Positions 57,712 to 64,000 of a stretch of 64,000 nucleotides of DNA are shown piece by piece. The translations under genes were made by a program, and so were the position numbers. Position 1 is the stretch's first letter. Each line of letters starts with the position of its first letter. The stretch is from Acidovorax soli (GTDB taxonomy: Bacteria; Pseudomonadota; Gammaproteobacteria; Burkholderiales; Burkholderiaceae_C), in contig NZ_JACHLK010000001.1 of assembly GCF_014207955.1 (NCBI RefSeq), positions 682,001 through 746,000 on the forward strand. The letters are read 5' to 3'. The notes beneath the pieces are model-generated. The model was given only the letters and a program-made list of their open reading frames with translations. It did not search any database and was not told where the DNA came from.

Positions 57712-58248
57712 ATGAAGCGTTTTGCACAAAAGGGTTTCACCCTGATCGAATTGATGATCGTTGTGGCGATCATCGGTATTCTGGCTGCCGTGGCTCTGCC
57801 CGCCTACCAAGACTACACCGTGCGTGCACGCGTGACGGAAGGTATCGCTCTGGCTAATGGCGGCAAGAAGCTGGTGGAAACGGATGCCAACACCGCCCTG
57901 GAACTGAAGGCAGTGGCTGATACCTTCAACGCACAAGTGGGTGGCAATGGTGCCGTCAGTAAGTACGTGACGAAAACCCAGATCAACAACCTGAACGGCG
58001 AAGTGACGGTGACCTTCAACAAGGCCAACATCGGTCCTATCCCCGCATTGGCTACCCTGGTATACACACCCTACATGCAATTGACCGCCGGACCTTCGCA
58101 GCTGGCCGCGGCCCTTGCCGGTACGGAAACCGGTACGGTTGACTGGGGTTGCGCTTCGGATCGCAACGTTGTATCTGCCGGCCGCAATTTGCCTCAAGTG
58201 ACCGCCGGTACGCTGCCTGCAAAGTTCGCTCCTAGCGAATGCCGTTAA
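57712..58248 (+). CDS. pilA: Type IV major pilin
   Basis: A 178-residue prepilin. A short leader MKRFAQKG is cut before Phe by the prepilin peptidase, and the mature protein begins [20 protein letters not shown], the class IVa signature with Glu at position 5. The C-terminal disulfide loop is formed by the Cys in WGCASD and the Cys in SECR. The ribosome binding site GAGGAG lies seven to eight bases before the ATG at 57712. The sigma-54 promoter and terminator make it a monocistronic gene. It gives pili for twitching, adhesion and DNA uptake. Base composition here is lower in G+C than in the housekeeping genes around it. Confidence 0.97.
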   Translation: MKRFAQKGFTLIELMIVVAIIGILAAVALPAYQDYTVRARVTEGIALANGGKKLVETDANTALELKAVADTFNAQVGGNGAVSKYVTKTQINNLNGEVTVTFNKANIGPIPALATLVYTPYMQLTAGPSQLAAALAGTETGTVDWGCASDRNVVSAGRNLPQVTAGTLPAKFAPSECR

Positions 58249-58273
58249 TCGAGTAATTTCAGATTGCTTTGAT

Positions 58274-58301
58274 AAAAAATGCCCGCTTGCGGGCATTTTT
58301 T
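58274..58301 (+). terminator. Rho-independent terminator after pilA
   Basis: TGCCCGC-tt-GCGGGCA is flanked by six A before and six T after, a textbook bidirectional terminator that starts 26 bases after the pilA stop. Confidence 0.93.
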
Positions 58302-58363
58302 ATTGCTGCTTATCCCCATGAATGTACTTCGGTAGAAGCAGATCCCATGCATCGGACCTGGTC

Positions 58364-59152
58364 ATGAATTCTCAAGTGAAAAAAAGATTACTGGTGCCTT
58401 TGCGCCATTTTTTGGTTTCGCTTCTAGTGGCTTTGGCCGTGGCCGGGCTGGTGTTTTTTGTATGGTTTCCTGGGCAAATCAAGGATTTGGCGGGGGGGCA
58501 AAAGCTGTTCTGGACTCTGGTAGGGGTCGATGTGGTGTGCGGACCTTTGCTGACCCTCATCTTGTACCGCCCCGAAAAAACACGTTTGGCCCTGGGGATT
58601 GACCTTGGCCTGATCGCCGCAATACAACTGTGTGCACTGGGTTACGGCTTACACACATTGGCGCAAGCGCGCCCACTGGCTTTTGTTTTCGAAGTGGATA
58701 GATTCAGAGCGGTCAGCTATGTAGACATTCAGGAAAATGATTTGATTCATGTCCCAGATTGGTTCATGCCATGGAGCTTGAACGAAGCTCGCACAGTAGG
58801 ATTGCGACCCGTGTCATCTTCTGCTGAGCGCTTTGACAACATCAATGACTCGATGCAGGGGATCGAAGCTGGTCAACGACCAAAGCGCTGGCAGGACTAT
58901 CAACTCAGCATCCAGCAAGTATTTGCACGTGCACAGCCTTTAACTGCACTTTACAAAAAGTACCCTCAGCGGCAACAGATGATTGGTGACGCCGTAGGCG
59001 CGGCGCTGAATAATGCCAAGGCAGGAGATACAAACGACGGTAATTCCTTGGTATGGCTTCCTCTGGTTTCACGCCACAGCTTGGATTGGATTGTGTTGTT
59101 GGATCCGAAATCTGCCCGAATTCGTGCTTATATACCACTCGATGGATTTTGA
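58364..59152 (+). CDS. TfpX/TfpZ-family type IV pilin accessory protein
   Basis: A 262-residue inner-membrane protein with two or three N-terminal membrane segments (LVSLLVALAVAGLVFFVWF; KLFWTLVGVDVVCGPLLTLIL; LALGIDLGLIAAIQLCALGYGL) and a periplasmic domain. GGQKLFWTLVGVDVVCGPLL and ARPLAFVFEVDRFRAV are hallmarks of the TfpX/TfpZ family, known from Pseudomonas pilin accessory genes that lie next to pilA and are needed for assembly of the matching pilin allele. The chosen ATG is at 58364 (MNSQVKKR). It lies 115 bases after pilA, past its terminator, so it needs its own promoter or readthrough. G+C is low. Confidence 0.88.
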   Translation: MNSQVKKRLLVPLRHFLVSLLVALAVAGLVFFVWFPGQIKDLAGGQKLFWTLVGVDVVCGPLLTLILYRPEKTRLALGIDLGLIAAIQLCALGYGLHTLAQARPLAFVFEVDRFRAVSYVDIQENDLIHVPDWFMPWSLNEARTVGLRPVSSSAERFDNINDSMQGIEAGQRPKRWQDYQLSIQQVFARAQPLTALYKKYPQRQQMIGDAVGAALNNAKAGDTNDGNSLVWLPLVSRHSLDWIVLLDPKSARIRAYIPLDGF

Positions 59153-59455
59153 CCGAGGCGGTTCAGCCCGTGTTGTCTCGTCAGACATTTTTGAAATTGA
59201 CGAATCGCTGGAATTGATCCAAGTGTTCTTGATTCGGTGGCGAGTGAGCTGGGATTAACGCGGCTGCCGGGAAGCTGGTCGGTTTTTTAGGCCATCACGG
59301 TGCCTGTAAAACACAGAGATTTCAGGTACTATTTTTCTCTGCTCTTGCTGCCTGATTTTCACGTTACTGAAATTGAGCAACTGCCGAATGTTTCGGAAAA
59401 CCGTTCAATAGAAAAGCCGCGACCCTCGGATCGCGGCTTTGATCGCAAATTGCTC
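59153..59455. other. Gene-free spacer between tfpX-like and the inverted fusion gene
   Basis: This A+T-richer stretch of about 300 bases holds no convincing gene. It has a T6 run at 59284-59289 after a weak stem, which may end the accessory gene transcript. The only other clear structure is the minus-strand terminator at 59412-59440. Confidence 0.6.
59412..59440 (-). terminator. Terminator after the spermidine-synthase-like fusion gene
   Basis: AAAGCCGCGA pairs with TCGCGGCTTT around a 9-base loop. It lies about 15 bases past the stop of the minus-strand gene and ends in four T. It can also act on the other strand. Confidence 0.78.
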
Positions 59456-62400
59456 TTAGTTGCTTTTTGCCACAGGATTGTTGTTGCCCATGCTATTGAC
59501 TATATTGGCGAGAAATGAATAGTCATTGACAATGGCGGTATCCTTGTCCAGGAGATCGATCGCTTCTGGCAATTCACCCCACCGCCGTGAATGAATACGG
59601 GAGAGAACGATACCGGACCATGCAAGTCCATCGAACTCTATTCGTGAATATTGATTGCGGGGGCGATTTTTGATCCAATCGATTCCCAAGGCTTCCATCT
59701 GCGGGTAGTCTCTCTGAGAATGAACCTCCAATATCTTCAGAGCCCGAATCAGATCTTTGGACAATCTCTTGCAGGTTTGCCATGTGGGATTGACCCACAC
59801 ACCTTGCAACGCCGATGCGGGCAGATGCGTTACGGTGCGAGCCCCGATGGTGCTAATAAAACCAGAAGCAGCCTGTATTTGATCGGCTGTCAGATCGGCC
59901 GTGCAATTTCCAAGGGTGGCCCGTAAAAATGCGGGCCCCGGAGACAGGGCAGCAACTTCACCCCGAAGTTCGCTCGCCAGCTGGCGAGCTTCAGCGGTCA
60001 AAACATCCCCTGCGAAGTATTTCAAGGATGAAATGGGTACATTGTCAGGCAATGCTGGGGAGATGCCCATCGCTTCCAGCAATGGGCGATTGACCTTTGG
60101 CAAACTCATCGTAGTGACGGCAGAAGCACCCTTGAATCGCGACTTGGGCGCATGCAGGCCCAGGATCGGAAAGTAATCTGAGTTCGGTCCGGGCTCTTGC
60201 GTTATCTTGCTCAGTGCGCGCAGCATGCGCGCATCGGCAACTTTCCGGAAATCAAGCTGCTGGGCATTGGCAATACCTACCCGCTCCAGGTCCGCCTTCA
60301 CCTTCGGGTTGGCGGCAAGCTTTGAAAAATCCATCTTCGGCAGAGGGCCTTTGGGACTGGCCACGATAAGCAGGTCAGACCCATTGCTCAGCCATGCGCC
60401 ATAGTCATCAAACGCAGGTGTCAGTGACTTGAGAACGGATCCGAGAAGCGCATCGTCTATTTCGTAAATCTGTACCCATTGCATGAACAGGCCACCCTCG
60501 TTCAGGTGCCTGGGAACAAATTTATAGAACTCTTCGCTAAAAAGAGCGCCCACACCACTGATCCAGGGGTTGGATGGCTCTGAAATAATAATATCGTACT
60601 TCTGGTTCTGCCCGGAAAAATAGCTCTTCGCATCATCAATGATGACGTGGGAGCGAGGGTCCTTGTACGCGCGTTCCGATCGAACTCCGAATGCCTTGGC
60701 CCCTTCCACCATGGCTTCCTCAATATCGATGGTATCGACCCGTTCAAGCCTTTCGTCTCCGAGAAAGGCGTGTGTAGTCAAACCCGATCCAAATCCGATC
60801 ACGCCCACCCGCTTTGGGTTTTCAACCATGCCAAGGGGAAGCGCCGCGGCGAGGACCATCGTTGGTTCATCCTGCGTGGCGGGAAGATGGTCTTGCATCT
60901 GTATGGAAGCATCGGTCTTGCCGTTGGTCGAAATATGAATGCTTCCGTTCCTGGAGGCCGCTGCCGCCACGGTCGCTGTCTTCCCGTCCTTGTAATAAAC
61001 AATCTGGTCATCAGCTTTCAGGCTTGCACGTCCATGTCGATATACACCGGAGGTGGCAACCATCAAGTCGAAGGGAATACGGACGGCCACAATCACGGCA
61101 ACAGCAGACAATCCAACTGCAATTCCAAATCGCATCAGGGTCCGTTTGCTGTCAACCTGTTGGCGAAGTAGAAATAAGCCGAGACCGATATCTACCAGGG
61201 CGGCGATACACAACGCAAGTTTGAGCCCGAGGTTAGGTATCAAAAAGTGGATTGCGGCAAAAACACCTGCAATCGCGCCCAATGTGTTCCATGCGTAAAC
61301 CCGGCCAATGGCGCGCTCTCCTTGCCCTGAGCGAAGCAGGGCCACAGTGAAAAGCGGCAGTGTGGTGCCGGCAAAGAAGGCCGCGGGAAGCATGATGGAG
61401 ATCGCTGTCGCCGCAGTCCCAAGATTGAACAGGGAATATCCTCCATCCGTCTTGGTCAGGGCAGACATGAGCCAGCCAACCCAAGTGAACGCGTTGGCAT
61501 AGACTGCCAAGGAAGCCAATGCGGCGATGCCCATGAAAACCTGCATCCAACCGACAAGACGCAATGGGGATTCCGCGCTGTCTGCGTGTTTGCGTACCCA
61601 AAGTCCGCCTAGTGCAATCCCCGCAATGAATGATGCCAGCATAAGTTCGAAAGCATGCATGGTGCTGCCGACGGCCATGCTCAACATTCGAATCCAGATG
61701 ATTTCGTAAGCAAAGGACGCAGCCCCGGATAGGGCGGTGCCGAACAACACCGTACGCAGCAGCGGATTGTTGCGCAAGCGCTGGTCAGGCGCGGCCTGAA
61801 TCGAGACGGGGGCGGGGGCTACCGGCTCAGGGTCACGGGCCAGCCACCAAGCCAGTGCCGCGACCACGAAATTCAAAATGCCGGCTACCACCATGGCTCC
61901 GGGTAGCCCCACCCAGGGAAGCAGGACAAACACTGCCATCAAAGCCCCAAATGCAGCCCCGATGCTGTTGGTAAAATAGAGCCCCCCAAGCAAATTGCCA
62001 TCACTGCCCGGAAAGCGGCGGATGAGCCCGCCGCTCATGAGAGGGAATGTCATCCCCAGCAAAATCGTTTGCGGCAGAATGAGCAGTGCCGCCACGATCC
62101 AGCGGGAAAGATTGATTGCCCACGGCGTTCCCAGAGAGGGAATGAGCCAGTCATAGCTGAAGGCCGCTACATTGGTAAAAATCCAATGGAAAAGCAGGCC
62201 CAGTGCGCCAATAATTGCTTCTATGAGCGCATAGCCGCGGATCAGGTTGCGCCACCGTTGGCCAGCACGTGCAATCCATGCAGCTCCAGCTGCCATCCCG
62301 CCCATGAAGATGGCGAGCACCAAGGCTTGGGCATAGGCTGCATGCCCGAGAAAAAGTCCCAGATAGTGTGACCATATGGATTGATATATCAATCCTGCAA

Positions 62401-62461
62401 AGCCCGACAGGATAAATATGGCCAGCAGCCAGTGTCGGGGGCTGCGATGCGAAGGGGTCAT
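59456..62461 (-). CDS. MFS-like membrane/spermidine-synthase-like fusion protein
   Basis: A 1001-residue integral membrane protein. The N-terminal half has about twelve or more membrane segments (ILSGFAGLIYQSIWSHYLGL is typical of the fused MFS/spermidine synthase family). A class I methyltransferase-like domain follows (about 545-710), with the nucleotide-binding loop GVIGFGSGLTTHAFLGD and an acidic strand end VDTIDIEEAM. The normal catalytic Asp-Ser/Gly-x-Asp-Pro of true spermidine synthases is replaced by EPSNPWISGVG, so polyamine synthesis is doubtful; transfer to another acceptor in the membrane is possible. I start at the ATG 62459-62461 (MTPSHRSPRHW) with GGAG upstream. It lies inverted between two pilin genes, with low G+C. 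A role in pilus modification is a guess. Confidence 0.78.
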   Translation of the reverse strand: MTPSHRSPRHWLLAIFILSGFAGLIYQSIWSHYLGLFLGHAAYAQALVLAIFMGGMAAGAAWIARAGQRWRNLIRGYALIEAIIGALGLLFHWIFTNVAAFSYDWLIPSLGTPWAINLSRWIVAALLILPQTILLGMTFPLMSGGLIRRFPGSDGNLLGGLYFTNSIGAAFGALMAVFVLLPWVGLPGAMVVAGILNFVVAALAWWLARDPEPVAPAPVSIQAAPDQRLRNNPLLRTVLFGTALSGAASFAYEIIWIRMLSMAVGSTMHAFELMLASFIAGIALGGLWVRKHADSAESPLRLVGWMQVFMGIAALASLAVYANAFTWVGWLMSALTKTDGGYSLFNLGTAATAISIMLPAAFFAGTTLPLFTVALLRSGQGERAIGRVYAWNTLGAIAGVFAAIHFLIPNLGLKLALCIAALVDIGLGLFLLRQQVDSKRTLMRFGIAVGLSAVAVIVAVRIPFDLMVATSGVYRHGRASLKADDQIVYYKDGKTATVAAAASRNGSIHISTNGKTDASIQMQDHLPATQDEPTMVLAAALPLGMVENPKRVGVIGFGSGLTTHAFLGDERLERVDTIDIEEAMVEGAKAFGVRSERAYKDPRSHVIIDDAKSYFSGQNQKYDIIISEPSNPWISGVGALFSEEFYKFVPRHLNEGGLFMQWVQIYEIDDALLGSVLKSLTPAFDDYGAWLSNGSDLLIVASPKGPLPKMDFSKLAANPKVKADLERVGIANAQQLDFRKVADARMLRALSKITQEPGPNSDYFPILGLHAPKSRFKGASAVTTMSLPKVNRPLLEAMGISPALPDNVPISSLKYFAGDVLTAEARQLASELRGEVAALSPGPAFLRATLGNCTADLTADQIQAASGFISTIGARTVTHLPASALQGVWVNPTWQTCKRLSKDLIRALKILEVHSQRDYPQMEALGIDWIKNRPRNQYSRIEFDGLAWSGIVLSRIHSRRWGELPEAIDLLDKDTAIVNDYSFLANIVNSMGNNNPVAKSN

Positions 62462-62683
62462 CAATCAATGCTCCAATTCAAAACCAAGATCTAGGCGCTA
62501 TGGGCAGCAAGAAGGGTGCCGTGCTCGAAGGGCGTGAGCGCGGGCAAATCGGACGGATTCTACTGACAGACCTGGCCCGCGGGGGACCTAGACATGAGCA
62601 ACAAAAATGTCATTTCGACGAAATTCGCCGGGAACAAAGTTTGCGTGTCCTCGGCATCGATCTGCATCTGGACGACTTCTTAT

Positions 62684-63214
62684 ATGCGCTGTAAATCGGC
62701 TCGCGGATTCACTTTAATTGAGTTGATGATTGTGGTCGCCATCATCGGCGTGCTCGCGGCAGTGGCGTTGCCAGCTTATCAAGATTTCGTGATACGCACG
62801 CGTGTGTCGGAGGCCGTGATGGCTGCGGATCCAGCCAAGGAGCGGCTCGTCGAAGGCTTCCAAACGGGGGGGATTGCGGGCATGAATGCTGCGGCAGCCA
62901 TCTACAACGCCATTCCTGCTGCAAACAAATCCAGCAAATATGTCGGTGGCGTTGCCATTACAGCCAGTGCAACCCCTTGGCCAGTGGTCGTGAGCTTGTC
63001 TTCGTCGCCCGGCAACGGTTTTCCGACAGGACTGCATGGGCGGACTATCGTCTTTTCTCCCAACATCGAGGGCGCAGTGCCCGTAGCCACCTCGACAGGA
63101 ACCTTGGACTGGGCCTGCGCCAGTGCTTCGGCAACGGTGGCCACTTCACGCGGGATGGCCAACAGGACTCTGGGCACTCTGCCTGCGAAATATGCGCCAT
63201 CGGAATGTCGGTAA
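62684..63214 (+). CDS. Second type IV pilin, major-pilin-like
   Basis: A 176-residue prepilin with leader MRCKSARG and mature start [20 protein letters not shown]. The ending [13 protein letters not shown] and the LDWACAS loop match the first pilin, so the two are paralogues, although their DNA differs at many synonymous sites. The frame stays open to an ATG at 62594, which would make a leader of 38 residues; class IVa leaders are short, so I prefer 62684. No good ribosome binding site precedes 62684, and only a weak GGGGGA precedes 62594. No sigma-54 promoter is visible upstream. It may be an alternative pilin or a poorly expressed copy. Confidence 0.85.
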   Translation: MRCKSARGFTLIELMIVVAIIGVLAAVALPAYQDFVIRTRVSEAVMAADPAKERLVEGFQTGGIAGMNAAAAIYNAIPAANKSSKYVGGVAITASATPWPVVVSLSSSPGNGFPTGLHGRTIVFSPNIEGAVPVATSTGTLDWACASASATVATSRGMANRTLGTLPAKYAPSECR

Positions 63215-63227
63215 GGTCTCTGGTGTC

Positions 63228-63743
63228 CTACGCTGTTCGCTGAACTTGGATTGACTTTCCTCCCTTTTTCTCTACCACCCGCACCCCCTCCACCACCATC
63301 GCTCGATCCACCGCCTTGCACATGTCGTAAATCGTCAGCAAGGCAATCTGCACCGCCGCCAGCGCCTCCATCTCCACCCCCGTCGGCCCCACGGTTTCCA
63401 CCGTGGCCGTGCAGGTGATTCCCGTTGCGCCAGGGTGCTGCACGCCAGCCACCTCAAACTCCACTGCCACCCGCGTCAGCGCCAGCGGATGGCACAGCGG
63501 AATCAGATCGCTGGTCTTCTTGGCTGCCTGGATGCCGGCGATGCGGGCGATGCCCAGCACGTCCCCTTTCTTGGCCGTACCGGCTTCGATGATGGCCAGT
63601 GTCGCGGGCTGCATCTCGATGCGGCCGGTGGCCACGGCGATGCGGTGGGTGGCGGGCTTGGCGCCTACGTCCACCATGTGGGCCTGGCCCTGGGCATCGA
63701 AGTGGGTGAGGGTGGGCGTGCTGGTGGGGTCGGGTTTGGACAT
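63228..63743 (-). CDS. moaC: Cyclic pyranopterin monophosphate synthase
   Basis: A 171-residue enzyme that makes cyclic pyranopterin monophosphate in molybdenum-cofactor biosynthesis. Recognisable motifs are [15 protein letters not shown], the conserved [16 protein letters not shown] and [24 protein letters not shown]. The ATG at 63741-63743 ([16 protein letters not shown]) is chosen over upstream alternatives because it gives the family-standard length. It converges on the second pilin with 13 bases between stops, and diverges from the partial gene at the right edge. Its G+C is high again, marking the end of the pilin locus. Confidence 0.96.
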   Translation of the reverse strand: MSKPDPTSTPTLTHFDAQGQAHMVDVGAKPATHRIAVATGRIEMQPATLAIIEAGTAKKGDVLGIARIAGIQAAKKTSDLIPLCHPLALTRVAVEFEVAGVQHPGATGITCTATVETVGPTGVEMEALAAVQIALLTIYDMCKAVDRAMVVEGVRVVEKKGGKSIQVQRTA

Positions 63744-63847
63744 GGAGATCGGGTGGCCGGAGACGGCTCGGGCAGGTAGCAGGCAATTTCTTGGTAACCA
63801 GTTGAATCGCCGGGGAAACACTGGAGTGTCAGGGCATCATACGGTCC

Positions 63848-64000
63848 ATGCGGAAAATCCCAAGCAAGGCGGCCTTCCCTGACAGCAACAAGCGGGCGCG
63901 GGTGCGTGCGGCGCTCGCACCCCTGGTGCTTACCCTGGCCTGCAGCGCGGCGGGCGTTCTTCCGGTGCGCATGGCCCATGCGCAGTTGCCCACGCTGGGC
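63848..64000 (+). CDS. Exported protein, partial; possibly M48-family peptidase (BepA-like)
   Basis: Only the first 51 codons are inside the window. They encode an N-terminal export signal (ALAPLVLTLACSAAGVLP...MAHAQ) followed by LPTLG. From memory, moaC in Comamonadaceae is often divergent from an M48 metallopeptidase of the BepA/YfgC type whose mature part begins with a similar AQLPxLGD motif, so that is my best guess. The HEXXH motif that would prove it lies outside the window. Confidence 0.5.
   Translation, partial: MRKIPSKAAFPDSNKRARVRAALAPLVLTLACSAAGVLPVRMAHAQLPTLG

Noticed and set aside
59300..59518. Small open frame in the spacer after the TfpX-like gene
   Set aside because: It runs through a terminator hairpin and into the 3' end of the opposite gene, with no ribosome binding site or motif.
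62594..62683. Upstream start for the second pilin giving a 38-residue leader
   Set aside because: Class IVa prepilin leaders are short; the in-frame ATG at 62684 gives an eight-residue basic leader. The choice is noted as open.

Overview
The window is chromosomal DNA from a high-G+C betaproteobacterium, most likely a Comamonadaceae member close to Acidovorax. The evidence is the codon use, the recA-recX / argC / sucCD / terC / pilA / moaC gene order, a topoisomerase III with a SWIB tail, a Bug-family solute receptor, and a hairpin-rich spacer of a type I remember from this family. I see no rRNA, tRNA, CRISPR array, insertion sequence or prophage. Almost every base lies in a protein gene or a short regulated spacer.

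Layout. (1) 69-7458, minus strand: VWA protein, SWIM zinc-finger protein and DUF4132 protein, a yeh/mol-like cluster whose usual MoxR ATPase is not in view. (2) 7684-9605, minus: ssb and an MFS transporter. (3) 9716-20396: an iron block with a Fur-boxed PepSY/flavodoxin/reductase fusion, uvrA, then a Fur-boxed ECF sigma factor, FecR anti-sigma and TonB-dependent receptor. (4) 20327-23901: secreted alpha/beta hydrolase and EF-hand protein divergent from an OmpR/EnvZ-type pair. (5) 23910-30365: chemotaxis receptor, hotdog thioesterase, an unknown secreted 704-residue protein, AraC-type regulator, DUF2834 and DUF4124 proteins. (6) 30372-36367: topB, divergent SET-domain methyltransferase, birA, SPOR-like protein and a DUF6882-like protein. 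(7) 36392-42802: MBL hydrolase, TctE/TctD-like two-component pair, N-formylglutamate amidohydrolase, Bug receptor and divergent LysR regulator. (8) 42860-44131: tiny HTH protein plus stand-alone Clp-N protein, and a MarR regulator. (9) 44273-49947: recA, recX, argC, sucC, sucD, terC.

(10) 50102-57488 is the most interesting part. Five codirectional genes encode a CHASE2 Ser/Thr kinase, a PP2C phosphatase, an FHA protein, a CHASE2 class III nucleotide cyclase and a class II-type cyclic-nucleotide phosphodiesterase. They form a candidate signalling operon that could make and erase both protein phosphorylation and cAMP. It stops just before a strong sigma-54-type promoter for the major pilin. 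(11) 57712-63214 is a pilin locus with visibly lower G+C: pilA, a TfpX/TfpZ-type accessory gene, an inverted 1001-residue membrane/spermidine-synthase-like fusion, and a second pilin. (12) moaC and the first 51 codons of an exported protein, possibly an M48 peptidase, end the window.

Starts were chosen from ribosome binding sites, stop/start overlaps and family lengths. Functions come from motifs I can read directly. No database search was run. Regulatory sites are pattern matches only.
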